A DNA stretch of 52,957 bases from Dolichospermum sp. ST_sed8 (GTDB lineage Bacteria > Cyanobacteriota > Cyanobacteriia > Cyanobacteriales > Nostocaceae). The position numbers and the translations under genes were made by a program. The stretch lies in contig JAKOGY010000007.1 in the NCBI GenBank assembly GCA_028658405.1, positions 1-52,957 on the forward strand, given 5' to 3'. The notes under the pieces are model-generated. The model worked only from the letters and a program-made list of their open reading frames with translations. It did not search any database and had not been told where the DNA came from. Shown piece by piece: positions 34,168 to 44,191 of this stretch. Numbering within the stretch: position 1 is the first letter of the stretch; each line of letters begins with the position of its first letter.

Positions 34168-36786
34168 ATGCAGCCTACAGATCCTGATAAATTTACTGAT
34201 ACAGCCTGGGAAGCGGTAACAAAATCCCAAGACGTGGTTCGTGCTTATAAACAACAACAGTTAGAAGTTGAACATTTAATCCTCGCTCTTTTAGAAGAAC
34301 CTACCAGCCTAGCTACAGCCATTCTCACCCGTGCGGGAGTTGATTCTGTCCGGTTCAAACAACAACTAGAGGCTTTTACCCAACGTCAACCCAAGGTTGG
34401 TAAAAGTGATCAACTTTACCTGGGGCGGAATTTAGATTTACTCTTAGATAAAGCCGATGAAATTAGAACCAAAATGAGAGAAGAGGAGATTTCAGAAGGG
34501 CATATAATTTTAGCGTTTGGTAATGATGAACGGGTTGGTAGAAGGTTATTCAAAAGCTTGAATATAGATATTGCTCAGGTAGAACTTGGGGTTAAATCTG
34601 TTCGCGCTACTCCTCAAATCAAAGCATCACAAAAAGCAGAAGCGGATGTGCAAGAGGAAGCTTTAAAAAGATTTGGACGAGATTTGACAGAACAAGCAAA
34701 AGCAGGAAAATTAGATCCAGTTATTGGGAGAGATGATGAAATTCGCCGAGTAATTCAGGTTTTGTCTCGACGTAGCAAAAATAACCCTGTTTTAATTGGT
34801 GAGCCGGGAGTTGGGAAAACTGCGATCGCTGAGGCATTAGCACAAAGAATGGTAAATGGTGATGTTCCTGAGTCTTTGAAGAATCGCCAATTAATCTCTT
34901 TAGATATCGGTAGCCTGATTGCTGGCGCAAAATATAGAGGTGAATTTGAAGACCGTTTAAAAAATGTCCTCCGTGAAGTTACGGAATCGAATGGGCAAGT
35001 AGTCCTCTTTATTGATGAACTACATACTGTTGTTGGGGCTGGTTCCAATCAACAAGGTTCAATGGATGCGGGTAACTTACTCAAACCAATGTTAGCGCGA
35101 GGTGAATTGCGTTGTATTGGTGCAACTACCTTAGATGAATATCGCAAATTTATTGAAAAAGATGCGGCTCTTGAAAGAAGATTTCAACAAGTATATGTAG
35201 ATCAACCAACTGTAGAAAATACAATTTCGATTTTGCGAGGTTTAAAAGAACGTTATGAAGTACATCATAATGTGAAAATTTCTGATTCCGCTTTAGTTGC
35301 TGCGGCAACCTTATCAGCGCGTTATATTGCTGATAGGTTTCTACCAGACAAAGCGATAGACTTGGTAGACGAAGCCGCAGCGAAATTAAAAATGGAGATT
35401 ACATCTAAACCTGCGGAATTAGAAACTATTGACAGGCGTTTGATGCAGTTAGAAATGGAAAAGCTGTCATTATCTGGAGAAGAACAGAGTATTTCTCCAA
35501 CCAAAGAACGATTAGAACGGATTCAGGCAGAAATTGCCAGTTTAACAGTTAAACAGCAAATATTTAATGAACAATGGCAAGGGGAAAAGCAGATTTTAGA
35601 ATCTATTAGCAGTTTAAATAAAGAAGAAGACGCACTGCGGGTACAAATTGAACAAGCAGAACGGGACTATGATTTAAACAAAGCTGCTCAACTCAAGTTT
35701 GGTAAATTAGAGGGAGTGCAGAGAGAACGAGAAGTTAAAGAAGCGCAACTATTACAAATGCAAAGCCAAGGTTCTACCCTGCTGCGCGAGCAAGTCACAG
35801 AAGCCGATATTGCCGAAATCGTGGCTAAATGGACAGGAATCCCCGTAAATCGGCTTTTGGCATCAGAACGGCAGAAATTACTACAACTAGAAAGTCATTT
35901 ACATGAACGGGTAATTGGTCAAGAAGAAGCCGTTTCTGCCGTCTCTGCCGCGATTCGTCGCGCCCGTGCAGGGATGAAAGACCCCTCTCGACCTATTGGT
36001 TCATTCTTGTTTATGGGACCAACTGGCGTAGGTAAAACCGAACTCGCTCGCGCCTTAGCTCAGTTTCTCTTTGATTCTGATGATGCTTTGGTGCGTTTGG
36101 ATATGTCCGAATATATGGAGAAACATTCTGTTTCCCGTCTTGTCGGTGCGCCTCCCGGATATGTGGGTTATGAAGAAGGGGGACAACTTTCGGAAGCCAT
36201 TCGCAGACATCCTTACTCGGTTGTGCTTTTAGATGAAGTGGAAAAAGCTCACCCTGATGTATTTAATATTTTGCTGCAAGTCTTAGATGATGGTAGAGTT
36301 ACTGATTCTCAAGGTAGAGCCGTAGATTTCCGAAATACCGTCATAGTAATGACTAGCAACATCGGCAGTGAACATATTTTGGATGTAGCTGGTGATGATT
36401 CCAAGTATGATTTGATGCGAAATAGAGTTATGGAAGGTTTGCGAAGTCACTTCCGTCCCGAATTTCTGAACCGCATTGATGATTTGATTCTTTTCCACAC
36501 TCTTAACCGTTCAGAAATGGGACATATTATCCGTATTCAACTGAAACGGGTGGAAAATCTCCTCAAAGAACAGAAAATCTCTTTCGAGATATCTCAAGCC
36601 GCTTGTGAACATCTTGTGGAAGCTGGCTATGATCCTGTTTACGGCGCACGTCCATTAAAACGGTCTATTCAGCGAGAGGTAGAAAATCCTCTGGCTACCA
36701 AGTTACTGGAAAATACTTTTGTTTCTGGTGATACTATTATCATTGATAAAGTTGAAACTGGGTTAAGTTTTAGTAAAAAACCTTAA
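34168..36786 (+). CDS. clpB: ATP-dependent chaperone ClpB
   Basis: A hexameric disaggregase that works with DnaK to rescue aggregated proteins. The 872 residues are full length: N domain (1-145), AAA-1 with GEPGVGKT (about 211-218) and LFIDELHT, coiled-coil M domain (about 410-530), AAA-2 with GPTGVGKT (about 617-624) and [16 protein letters not shown], and the C-terminal domain. The M domain separates it from ClpC/ClpA. Cyanobacteria have two ClpBs; which one this is cannot be settled here. No CIRCE element was seen upstream. Confidence 0.96.
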   Translation: MQPTDPDKFTDTAWEAVTKSQDVVRAYKQQQLEVEHLILALLEEPTSLATAILTRAGVDSVRFKQQLEAFTQRQPKVGKSDQLYLGRNLDLLLDKADEIRTKMREEEISEGHIILAFGNDERVGRRLFKSLNIDIAQVELGVKSVRATPQIKASQKAEADVQEEALKRFGRDLTEQAKAGKLDPVIGRDDEIRRVIQVLSRRSKNNPVLIGEPGVGKTAIAEALAQRMVNGDVPESLKNRQLISLDIGSLIAGAKYRGEFEDRLKNVLREVTESNGQVVLFIDELHTVVGAGSNQQGSMDAGNLLKPMLARGELRCIGATTLDEYRKFIEKDAALERRFQQVYVDQPTVENTISILRGLKERYEVHHNVKISDSALVAAATLSARYIADRFLPDKAIDLVDEAAAKLKMEITSKPAELETIDRRLMQLEMEKLSLSGEEQSISPTKERLERIQAEIASLTVKQQIFNEQWQGEKQILESISSLNKEEDALRVQIEQAERDYDLNKAAQLKFGKLEGVQREREVKEAQLLQMQSQGSTLLREQVTEADIAEIVAKWTGIPVNRLLASERQKLLQLESHLHERVIGQEEAVSAVSAAIRRARAGMKDPSRPIGSFLFMGPTGVGKTELARALAQFLFDSDDALVRLDMSEYMEKHSVSRLVGAPPGYVGYEEGGQLSEAIRRHPYSVVLLDEVEKAHPDVFNILLQVLDDGRVTDSQGRAVDFRNTVIVMTSNIGSEHILDVAGDDSKYDLMRNRVMEGLRSHFRPEFLNRIDDLILFHTLNRSEMGHIIRIQLKRVENLLKEQKISFEISQAACEHLVEAGYDPVYGARPLKRSIQREVENPLATKLLENTFVSGDTIIIDKVETGLSFSKKP

Positions 36787-36818
36787 ATGAATTGTTAATA
36801 ATCAAATAGGAGTTTTAC

Positions 36819-37451
36819 ATGGAATTGATTTCTTCATTAGGAATTACAAGTTCGCAATATCTTTCCAAGGAGAGATTTATTAGTTATCATCATCAGTCAC
36901 GGTTATTGTTTTCATTAGGTAACGAAGTTAAAAATGTCCTAGAAATTGGGATTTTTAATTCCTTATTCACAGAAATACTCAGACAAAGTAACTATAACGT
37001 AACCACTGCTGACATTGATCCCAACCTGAAACCAGATATAATTTTGAATTTGACGGAGGATTTTACATTACCAAAAGATAAGTTTGATGCAATTGTTCTA
37101 TTTCAGGTACTAGAACATTTTCCTTATCAAAAATCAGAATTAGCATTGCAAAAACTCGCCACATTCACTAAGAAATATTTAGTGATTTCTATTCCCAATA
37201 CTACTCACTATCTGTCATTACAAATCAAAACTTCCTTTTTATTGAAAGCCAGAAATTTACTTTTTAAAATACCACTATTTTGGAGTACAACTCCACTTTG
37301 TGATGAACACTATTGGGAAATGGGATTGAAAGGATATCCTAAAAAGAGGATTTTAGAATCTGTTGCTAAAGCTGGTTTGAGTGTGAAGGAAGAATATATT
37401 GATCCTACTTTTCCATATCACTACTTTTTGATTTTAGAGAAAAATAAATAA
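36819..37451 (+). CDS. Class I SAM-dependent methyltransferase, substrate unknown
   Basis: A 210-residue protein with a SAM-binding fold: VLEIGIFNSLFTEIL (motif I, about 40-54), TTADIDPNLKPDI (motif II), DAIVLFQVLEHFPY, and YLVISIPNTTHYL. The C-terminal half has a hydrophobic, basic stretch (KTSFLLKARNLLFKIPLFW) that might touch a membrane. The gene follows clpB by 32 bp with a good AGGAG site and may be co-transcribed. Confidence 0.8.
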   Translation: MELISSLGITSSQYLSKERFISYHHQSRLLFSLGNEVKNVLEIGIFNSLFTEILRQSNYNVTTADIDPNLKPDIILNLTEDFTLPKDKFDAIVLFQVLEHFPYQKSELALQKLATFTKKYLVISIPNTTHYLSLQIKTSFLLKARNLLFKIPLFWSTTPLCDEHYWEMGLKGYPKKRILESVAKAGLSVKEEYIDPTFPYHYFLILEKNK

Positions 37452-37480
37452 CAAGTTCTTCCCAGATTAATTACCAGTAT

Positions 37481-37588
37481 CTCGTTCCCAGTCTCTGACT
37501 GGGAATGCTATCATTAAGGCTAGTGCCTCTGCTGTTATGGAAGTCGGAGACTTCTAGAATTCATTCCTATACAGAGTATGGGAACGAG
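37481..37588. repeat. 108-bp dispersed repeat with inverted ends
   Basis: Ends CTCGTTCCCA (37481-37490) and TGGGAACGAG (37579-37588) are perfect complements. Inside are CCCAGTCTCTGACTGGG and GAAGTCGGAGACTTC palindromes. Such CTCGTTCCCAGTC repeats are common in Nostocales spacers. Confidence 0.8.
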
Positions 37589-37633
37589 AAATAAGGACAT
37601 TAAGCAATATTAAAATTAGTGAGTAGAAAAATT

Positions 37634-38248
37634 ATGCCAAGAGCAAATATTATTAATCCAGATCAGTCTTATACTTTTGCTGATTATTTTAAACTTAACT
37701 TTGCCCCACAAGATATTCTGGCTTATTTTGGTGTTTCTATGCAACGTCGCTCTTTAAAATTGCCTCACTCTCATCATACTCTTGATCGTTTACATGATTT
37801 AAAAACACGCATTGAAGAAAGTTTACCTCGTTTGACTTTAACTAGTGAAATAGCACGACGAGAATTTCTTATTGCTCCCGTCTTAACGGATATATTACAT
37901 TATACTCAAGCTACTCTTAATGTTGAATATCCTATTGTTGTTAACAATCAATTAAAAGGTTCTCTAGATTATTTATTGCAGAATGATCAAGTTTTTCTGG
38001 TCATTGAAGCTAAAAATGAAGACTTAGAAAAAGGCTTTTTACAATTGTCTATTGAATTAATTGCTCTTGACCAATGGATTGAATCAACAGAAAATATCTT
38101 ACACGGTGCAGTTTCTACGGGTAATATCTGGCAGTTTGGACAATTTGATCGTCAGTCTCGTATAGTGACACAAGACCTTGATTTATATCGTGTTCCAGCG
38201 GATTTGGCGGATCTTTTGCTAGTTTTAATGAAAATTCTGCAATCTTAG
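37634..38248 (+). CDS. Conserved hypothetical protein, possible PD-(D/E)XK nuclease fold
   Basis: A protein of 204 residues from the ATG at 37634; a GTG 15 bases earlier also opens the frame. The centre reads LKGSLDYLLQNDQVFLVIEAKNEDLEKGFLQL, where the Asp of GSLDY and the E-x-K of VIEAKNE have the spacing of a PD-(D/E)XK nuclease core. The N-terminal part (NPDQSYTFADYFKL) is shared with cyanobacterial hypothetical proteins. It is convergent with an Rpn-type nuclease gene 7 bp away. Function unknown. Confidence 0.7.
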   Translation: MPRANIINPDQSYTFADYFKLNFAPQDILAYFGVSMQRRSLKLPHSHHTLDRLHDLKTRIEESLPRLTLTSEIARREFLIAPVLTDILHYTQATLNVEYPIVVNNQLKGSLDYLLQNDQVFLVIEAKNEDLEKGFLQLSIELIALDQWIESTENILHGAVSTGNIWQFGQFDRQSRIVTQDLDLYRVPADLADLLLVLMKILQS

Positions 38249-38255
38249 AGGGTGT

Positions 38256-39173
38256 TTATTTCTGTTCCTTTAACCAATTTTCCAAATCTGTAACTTCTGA
38301 AAAGTCTAATAATGCTTCTCCTAAATTCTCTAGTTGTTCCACAGATAAAGATTTAATTCGTTCAATTAATGATGCTTCAACCTCACTAAATCGGCGATTA
38401 ATGAGACGCATAACTAGACGTTCTTCTCCTTCTTGTAGTCCTTGCTGTAGTCCTTGCTGTAGTCCTTCTTGTATAGCTTGTTCTCTATCTTGTTGGTAAT
38501 ATGGGGTTAAACGCATAATCAACTCCTTATCTTCTGGGTCTGAACTGTTATTAATATTTAAAGTTTTTTGGAGGTTGTAAACTAATCCTATGGTAACTTT
38601 TTGGAAAGGATAGTTACTTGGTAATGTTTTTAATTCATCAATTGCTTGTTTTTGGACTGTTTCTCGTCCCAATAGTCTTAACCAGAGGGTTTCAGGAGTA
38701 CGTGGCAATTGATGAATGACGACAATTGCTGTATTCAAGTAATCTGCTAAAAAGTATATTCCTGCTGGCCAATGGCTGTTTTCTGTCGCTCTAAATCCCA
38801 ATAATAGGGTTTGTGAAGCTGTGGGTGTAAGAATCCATAACTTTGTTGCTTCTATTAAAGCTTTAGGATTTTTGTTACGTTTGGCTTCTCGTTGTGATGC
38901 ACCTCTTACTTCTAATAATTTTAACAGACAATCACAGATTTCTTCTTTGGAGGCTGGATTGCGATAGGGTTCAAAGATAGCGGGTGTTGTTATTAGTTTA
39001 CCTAACAATCCTAATATTTCGATGTCGGCTGTTTTTGGGTTTGTAGGCGAAAACAATACATCTATTTCTCTGATTTCTCCAGCTAGATTACTGGGTGCTT
39101 CGACTGTTCCAAAAGGTGTGAGTAGTTCCTCTAAATAGTCTTTGGCAAATTGGTCATGGATAAAACGGGTCAT
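38256..39173 (-). CDS. Rpn family recombination-promoting nuclease / DUF4351 protein
   Basis: A full-length 305-residue member. The N terminus MTRFIHDQFAKDYLEELL, followed by REIDVLFSP and ADIEILGLLGK, is the PD-(D/E)XK-like catalytic region. A Gln/Gly-rich hinge (EGLQQGLQQGLQEGEERL) encoded by a short tandem repeat precedes the DUF4351 tail (LENLGEALLDF). Rpn proteins are DNA endonucleases that promote RecA-independent recombination. The partial gene at the left window edge is a paralogue. Confidence 0.85.
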   Translation of the reverse strand: MTRFIHDQFAKDYLEELLTPFGTVEAPSNLAGEIREIDVLFSPTNPKTADIEILGLLGKLITTPAIFEPYRNPASKEEICDCLLKLLEVRGASQREAKRNKNPKALIEATKLWILTPTASQTLLLGFRATENSHWPAGIYFLADYLNTAIVVIHQLPRTPETLWLRLLGRETVQKQAIDELKTLPSNYPFQKVTIGLVYNLQKTLNINNSSDPEDKELIMRLTPYYQQDREQAIQEGLQQGLQQGLQEGEERLVMRLINRRFSEVEASLIERIKSLSVEQLENLGEALLDFSEVTDLENWLKEQK

Positions 39174-39733
39174 TCAATTTTGGATTTTAGATTGATTCCA
39201 CAGATAGTATAAATTGAGTAGACGGAAGAAAACCTAACATTTTCGGATTCTTGTTGAATGCCCTTTATCGTTTAACCTATTACAGCGATTTTCAATCATA
39301 TAAGGTACATCTTAGCCCCCTCATCGCTTGCGGGGAGGGGTTTGATGACAATTTGCTATAATTTACAAGATAGTTCTTCCTTATCAATTTTATGATAACA
39401 GATTTTAAATCATTTGTCAAGTATTTTGTTCTCTTATTTTGGCGACGCGATTGAAGTTGCTAACCATCTGATTCAACCAAATTGATGACCTCTCGTACTT
39501 TAGACATCTTGTAGAAATTAAATATGCGTAGTCTGAAACCCTTGTAGGGACAATTCATGAATTGTCTCTACATTCTTTTTCACCAGATGTCTTTTCATCA
39601 TAAATTTAAATCCTCACAGATGGTAGTGTAATCCGAATCATAATCAGCAGGTATTCTTGACCCCAAAAGCGATAAAATCACGGGAAATTGATTTTCACAA
39701 ATTATCTAAAGCAAATAAAACCGACGGATAAAT
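39174..39733. other. Repeat-bearing spacer upstream of htpG
   Basis: 560 bp with no gene. Short dispersed repeats are visible: TTAGCCCCCTCATCGCTTGC near 39313, and a 28-bp near-perfect palindrome at 39544-39571 (GTAGGGACAATTC / GAATTGTCTCTAC) of the same outer form as those at 41733 and 52511. The htpG promoter should lie near the right end but no clear box is visible. Confidence 0.6.
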
Positions 39734-41701
39734 ATGTTAGAACAAGGCAACATCAGTATTCATACTGATAATATTTTCCCAATTATCAAGAAGTCTCTCT
39801 ACTCAGATCATCAAATCTTCTTGCGGGAACTGGTATCCAACGCGGTAGACGCTATTCAAAAGTTAAACATGGTATCCCGCGCTGGGGAATACAATGGTGA
39901 AATTGGCGAATCAGAAATTACAATTAGTATTGATAAGGACAATAAAACCCTTTCCATTACTGATAATGGCATTGGTATGACAGCAGAGGAAGTAAAAAAA
40001 TATATTAACCAAGTTGCTTTCTCTAGTGCTGAAGAATTTATTAATAAGTATGAAGGTAAGGCAGATCAACCTATTATCGGTCATTTCGGTTTGGGTTTTT
40101 ACTCCTCCTTTATGGTGGCAAAACAAGTAGAAATTGATACTTTATCTTACCAAGAAGGCGCACAAGCTGTCCGTTGGAGTTGTGATGGTTCGCCTAAATT
40201 TATCTTAGATGAATCTCCTCGTACCAGTCGTGGAACTACGATTATCCTCACTTTAGAAGGGGAAGAAGAAGAGTTTTTAGAACCAGCACGAATTAAGAAT
40301 CTTGTCAAGACTTATTGCGATTTCATGTCAGTTCCCATTAAGATGGATGGGGAAGTTTTAAATAAACAAAAAGCTGCATGGCGTGAATCTCCCCATAATC
40401 TCAAAGAAGAAGATTATTTAGAGTTTTATCGCTACTTATATCCTTTCCAAGAAGAACCCCTGTTATGGGTGCATTTGAATACAGATTATCCCTTTGTGAT
40501 TAATGGGATTTTGTATTTTCCCAAAATGCGTCCTGATGTAGATGTTACCAAAGGACAAATTAAGTTATTCTGCAATCAGGTGTTTGTCAGTGATAACTGT
40601 GAGGAAATTATTCCCCAGTTTTTAATGCCCATGCGGGGGGTAATTGATAGCACTGATATACCTTTGAACGTTTCTCGAAGTGCATTACAAGGCGATCGCA
40701 CTATTAAGAGAATTGGCGATTATATTGCCAAAAAAGTCGGCGATAGACTTAAAGAATTATACCGCGATAACCGCGAACAATACGTAACTGCTTGGAAAGA
40801 CTTGGGAACATTTGTCAAATTTGGCGTTCTCAATGATGACAAATTCAAAAAACAAGTTGAAGATATCATCATCTTCCGCAGCACAGCCAAATTAGAAGCC
40901 CCAGCAGCCGAAACCGCAGCCGTTGAAGTCCAATCTGCCGAAGGTGACGCGTGGCAAGATGTTACGCCCACTAGTGCTACTAGCATCCCCTATACCACCC
41001 TCAAAGAATACCTAGAACGTAACAAAGAACGTCACGAAAATAAGGTATTTTACAGCACTGATGCAGCTAGTCAAGCCACTTATATTGAACTCCACAAAAA
41101 TCAAGGTTTGGAAGTCCTATTTATGGACTCCTTCATTGATACCCACTTCATTAACTTCCTAGAACAAGAATATCGGGATGTGAAGTTTACACGGGTAGAC
41201 TCTGACCTTGACAATACCCTCCTCGATGACAAAACTAGCGAAATTGTTGACCCCACCACCAACAAGACCAAAGGAGAAGTCATTAAAGAACTATTTGAGA
41301 AAGCCCTCAACAAGCCAAAACTCAGCATCCGCACTGAATCCTTGAAATCAGATGACCCTCAAGGAACACCACCTGCAATGGTATTATTACCTGAGTTTCT
41401 GCGCCGGATGCGGGAAATGAGTGCCATGATGCAGCAGCAAAACGTTGAATTTCCTGAAGATCATATTTTACTGATCAATACTGCTCATCCCTTAATTCAA
41501 AACCTGGTTAATCTCAGTCAGGGTAGTATTATCCAAGGCAATGGTGAATCAACATCTAGTCAGCTAGTTAATATGATGTGTCAGCACGTTTATGATTTGG
41601 CGCTGATCTCTCAAAAGGGATTTGATGCAGACGGAATGAAATCTTTTGTAGAACGTTCCAATGATGTACTCACTAAGCTAACAGAACAAGTCAGCAAATA
41701 A
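39734..41701 (+). CDS. htpG: Molecular chaperone HtpG (Hsp90)
   Basis: The cyanobacterial Hsp90, an ATP-driven dimeric chaperone needed under heat and light stress. The 655 residues are normal. The GHKL ATPase domain has LRELVSNAVDAIQKL, SITDNGIGM and IGHFGLGFYSSFMV; the middle domain has the arginine-containing FPLNVSRSALQGDR-like block (IPLNVSRSALQ); a C-terminal dimer domain follows. The start is an ATG. The gene stands alone, followed by a 30-bp palindrome. Confidence 0.97.
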   Translation: MLEQGNISIHTDNIFPIIKKSLYSDHQIFLRELVSNAVDAIQKLNMVSRAGEYNGEIGESEITISIDKDNKTLSITDNGIGMTAEEVKKYINQVAFSSAEEFINKYEGKADQPIIGHFGLGFYSSFMVAKQVEIDTLSYQEGAQAVRWSCDGSPKFILDESPRTSRGTTIILTLEGEEEEFLEPARIKNLVKTYCDFMSVPIKMDGEVLNKQKAAWRESPHNLKEEDYLEFYRYLYPFQEEPLLWVHLNTDYPFVINGILYFPKMRPDVDVTKGQIKLFCNQVFVSDNCEEIIPQFLMPMRGVIDSTDIPLNVSRSALQGDRTIKRIGDYIAKKVGDRLKELYRDNREQYVTAWKDLGTFVKFGVLNDDKFKKQVEDIIIFRSTAKLEAPAAETAAVEVQSAEGDAWQDVTPTSATSIPYTTLKEYLERNKERHENKVFYSTDAASQATYIELHKNQGLEVLFMDSFIDTHFINFLEQEYRDVKFTRVDSDLDNTLLDDKTSEIVDPTTNKTKGEVIKELFEKALNKPKLSIRTESLKSDDPQGTPPAMVLLPEFLRRMREMSAMMQQQNVEFPEDHILLINTAHPLIQNLVNLSQGSIIQGNGESTSSQLVNMMCQHVYDLALISQKGFDADGMKSFVERSNDVLTKLTEQVSK

Positions 41702-41732
41702 AAATCACTCTTTATCATCTTAGATCAAAGAA

Positions 41733-41762
41733 TGTAGAGACGTTCCATGGAACGTCTCTACA
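41733..41762. repeat. Perfect 30-bp palindrome downstream of htpG
   Basis: Arms TGTAGAGACGTTCCA and TGGAACGTCTCTACA, a perfect palindrome. An identical copy is at 52511-52540, and a partial tandem of one arm follows that copy. It lies 32 bp past the htpG stop and may also serve as a terminator stem, though no T run follows. Confidence 0.9.
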
Positions 41763-41813
41763 TTAAAATCTGTCCCCAATCACCAATCCCTGTCAATCTA
41801 GCCTTTGAGCAGA

Positions 41814-41852
41814 TATAATAGGAAGGTTGTCTTTAAATAACACTCTAGGAGA
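41814..41852 (+). promoter_or_regulatory. Putative -10 box and ribosome site of rpmB
   Basis: TATAAT at 41814-41819 is a perfect -10 box 42 bp before the ATG; the expected -35 position (41791-41796, TGTCAA) is weak. AGGAGA at 41847-41852 is a good ribosome site 8 bases before the start. Confidence 0.5.
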
Positions 41853-41860
41853 TATTTATT

Positions 41861-42097
41861 ATGTCCCGTCGTTGTCAATTAACTGGTAAAAAAGCTAATA
41901 ATGCTTGTTCCGTCTCCCACTCCAACCGTCACACCAACCGTCTACAACACGTTAATCTGCAAAGCAAGCGGATTTGGTGGGCTGCTGGGAACCGTTGGGT
42001 AAAATTGAAACTTTCTACCAAAGCCATCAAAACCTTAGAATTCAAAGGTTTAGACGCAATGGCAAAAGAAGCAGGAATCAACCTCAATCATTACTAA
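41861..42097 (+). CDS. rpmB: 50S ribosomal protein L28
   Basis: The 78-residue large-subunit protein begins [21 protein letters not shown], the L28 signature, with [10 protein letters not shown] and a C-terminal [12 protein letters not shown]. Length is standard. It is a single gene with its own likely promoter. Confidence 0.97.
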   Translation: MSRRCQLTGKKANNACSVSHSNRHTNRLQHVNLQSKRIWWAAGNRWVKLKLSTKAIKTLEFKGLDAMAKEAGINLNHY

Positions 42098-42102
42098 ATA
42101 GT

Positions 42103-42241
42103 AGGGAATAGGGAACAGGGAATAGGGAATAGGGAACAGGGGGAAGAAAAGACCTTTGATATTGATTATTATACTTTTTTCTTCCTGACTGGGCGCAGGT
42201 CTTGACTGGGCGCTCACTGGGCGCAGGCCCTGCGCCCCTAC
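42103..42241. repeat. 7-base GGGAATA/GGGAACA repeats followed by GGGCGC repeats
   Basis: About six STRR units lie at 42103-42142, the same class as in the biosynthetic cluster at 19517. From about 42188 to 42241 ACTGGGCGC units recur, including the palindrome GCGCAGGCCCTGCGC (42221-42235). Both lie between the convergent rpmB and phosphoesterase genes. Confidence 0.8.
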
Positions 42242-42253
42242 TGACTCCTTTTA

Positions 42254-43153
42254 TTAAATATTATTTAACTTAATTACACCCTGATCAAAAACGCGGTTAT
42301 TAGTACCAATTCCATTTACTTCCATTCTATCTGCATAGACATTGTAAGCTGCAAAACTCAAATCACTGGTTGAATATTCTGTCCATTGAGAACGGCCAAC
42401 AGGACGATTACCAGCGCCAGCACCACAGATTAAATAGGTAGTGCCATTAATAGCGCGAGTCCGTTCATAATTATGTTCATGACCATTGATATAAAGTTGG
42501 ACATTGTATTTTTCAAACAAAGGAGTAAAGGTTTTAATAAAACTTGCATTACTCCCATATTGACCAGATGAATAAATGGGATGATGACCAAATACAACTT
42601 TCCAAGGTGCTTTACTCATACTTAATTCCTTCTCTAACCAAATTAACTGATTCTTCCAATCAGCATTACCATTAGTATCTAAAGCAAAAAACTGGACTTT
42701 ATTTTGAGTAAAGGTGTAATAACGTCCCTGCATATTCAAGCCAGGATATTTAAGTTGATTAACGCCATTATCAGTGCGAATATCATGATTACCTAAACAA
42801 GCATGAAACTTGACACCATTTTTTAATAAAGGTTGATAGGGACGTTCAAAAACGTCATTAATTTTCTCAATTTCGCCATTATTATAGATATTATCACCAG
42901 CTAAAACTACTAAATTGTAGGGATTTTGCTGATGATAAAAATTCATAGCATTAGCTACACCATATTGGCCTTTTGTCCCAGTTCCTGTATCAGCAACGGA
43001 GACAAAACGCAATAATAAATCTTTTTTAACTGGGTTAGCTGCTGTTGCAGTTTCTATGAGAGAATTTGTATTTGATAATTTCCCACTCAGAAATCCAGTT
43101 GCTATGGTACTGATTCCACCTAAAAGTAAAAATTGACGGCGTTTAATATTCAT
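42254..43153 (-). CDS. Tat-exported calcineurin-like metallophosphoesterase
   Basis: The 299-residue protein starts MNIKRRQFLLLGGISTIATGFL, a twin-arginine signal, so it is folded before export. Dinuclear metal-site blocks are present: SVADTGTG, LAGDNIYN, LGNHDI, VFGHHPIYSSG and NGHEHNYER. The order is that of purple-acid-phosphatase-like or tartrate-resistant acid phosphatases. Its likely job is phosphate release outside the cytoplasm; the substrate is unknown. Confidence 0.9.
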   Translation of the reverse strand: MNIKRRQFLLLGGISTIATGFLSGKLSNTNSLIETATAANPVKKDLLLRFVSVADTGTGTKGQYGVANAMNFYHQQNPYNLVVLAGDNIYNNGEIEKINDVFERPYQPLLKNGVKFHACLGNHDIRTDNGVNQLKYPGLNMQGRYYTFTQNKVQFFALDTNGNADWKNQLIWLEKELSMSKAPWKVVFGHHPIYSSGQYGSNASFIKTFTPLFEKYNVQLYINGHEHNYERTRAINGTTYLICGAGAGNRPVGRSQWTEYSTSDLSFAAYNVYADRMEVNGIGTNNRVFDQGVIKLNNI

Positions 43154-43208
43154 CTTTTAATTTTGAATTGTTAAGTATTTTTGATTCGCTAATCTGGGTA
43201 AAAGTTCC

Positions 43209-44048
43209 ATGTCACCAGACAAACGCAGAAAACCAATAAATGAACCCCCGTCTACACTCTATCAAAAAAATCAACCAATTTGGAAAAGGACATTTATCCA
43301 AATTTTGCGGGGAACGATTGGTGTTTTAGAAACTACAGTAGTCAAACTAGAGACAGAAATACCTGGTGATAATCAGAACAAAACTAATTTTTTATCGCGT
43401 TGGGATGGATTTTTAAGGACATTCCGCTTATTTTTACCATCAAATATATCTAACAATGTGTCAGATACGGTTTTGACAGGAATTTTTGCAGTAATTTTTG
43501 TGGTGACAATAGGGATAACTACATTTATGTTTATTCCTAAATCTGCTGAAGTGGCAACTGTTCCCCCATTAGAAGAAGTTATTCCACCAATTCCAGTTAT
43601 AGAACCAGAACCCATTCCCACTCCAGTTATAGAACCAGAACCCATTCCCACTCCAGTTGTAGAAGCAGAACCCATTCCCACTCCAGTTGTAGAAGCAGAA
43701 CCCACTCCAACTCCAGTTGTAGAATTAACACCAGAACAAACTTTATTAGCAGCAATTGAAAATCAGTTTTCAGACATTAGTATTGCTGTTAAGAATACGA
43801 AAGACAAAAATATTGTTTCTCAACTGATAAAACCTATCAATGCTAATTTTCGTACTAGCGATTTAACTTTAAAAATTAATGATATTTGGGATAAATTGGA
43901 AAAATCGCAACAAGATAAACTAGCTGCGGAAATATTACAACGTTCTCAAGAACTTAATTTTATCCATTTAGAAGTTGTTGATTTTCAAGAGAAATTAATT
44001 GCTCGTAGTCCAGTGGTGGGTAATAAAATGATTATCTTAAAACGGTAA
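43209..44048 (+). CDS. Single-pass membrane protein with a Pro/Glu decapeptide repeat
   Basis: I do not recognise this 279-residue protein. A basic cytoplasmic N-terminal part (1-87) is followed by one membrane segment (about 88-109), then four ten-residue repeats (IEPEPIPTPV, twice, and VEAEPIPTPV-like, twice; about 131-170), and a C-terminal domain of about 100 residues. The repeats are perfect enough at DNA level (30-bp period, about 43590-43710) to be prone to length change. The stiff Pro-rich rod probably carries the C-terminal domain through the periplasmic wall. It is divergent from the phosphoesterase gene. Confidence 0.75.
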   Translation: MSPDKRRKPINEPPSTLYQKNQPIWKRTFIQILRGTIGVLETTVVKLETEIPGDNQNKTNFLSRWDGFLRTFRLFLPSNISNNVSDTVLTGIFAVIFVVTIGITTFMFIPKSAEVATVPPLEEVIPPIPVIEPEPIPTPVIEPEPIPTPVVEAEPIPTPVVEAEPTPTPVVELTPEQTLLAAIENQFSDISIAVKNTKDKNIVSQLIKPINANFRTSDLTLKINDIWDKLEKSQQDKLAAEILQRSQELNFIHLEVVDFQEKLIARSPVVGNKMIILKR

Positions 44049-44083
44049 TATTCGAGATATAGGCTTAAATCTGTGGTTAGCAC

Positions 44084-44161
44084 GTAGGGTGCGTTAGCAT
44101 CAGCGTAACGCACCGTTGATTGAGTTTAAGGTGCGTTACGGCTATGCCTAAGGCACCCTAC
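44084..44161. repeat. 78-bp dispersed repeat with GTAGGGTGC ends
   Basis: Ends GTAGGGTGC and GCACCCTAC are complementary (CACCCTAC pairs with GTAGGGTG), and the interior holds GGTGCGTTAC and GTAACGCACC arms. It lies just past the end of the 43209 gene and is a common cyanobacterial repeat family. Confidence 0.8.
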
Positions 44162-44191
44162 AAATATTTTAATTTTTCAGCCTCTCGGAAA

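Noticed and set aside
41733-41762. Palindrome purely as the htpG terminator
   Set aside because: An identical copy sits at 52511 beside a broken gene and no T run follows, so a dispersed repeat is the better description.
43373-43705. 110-residue minus-strand ORF with SGSITGVGMG repeats
   Set aside because: Antisense shadow of the Pro/Glu repeat gene.
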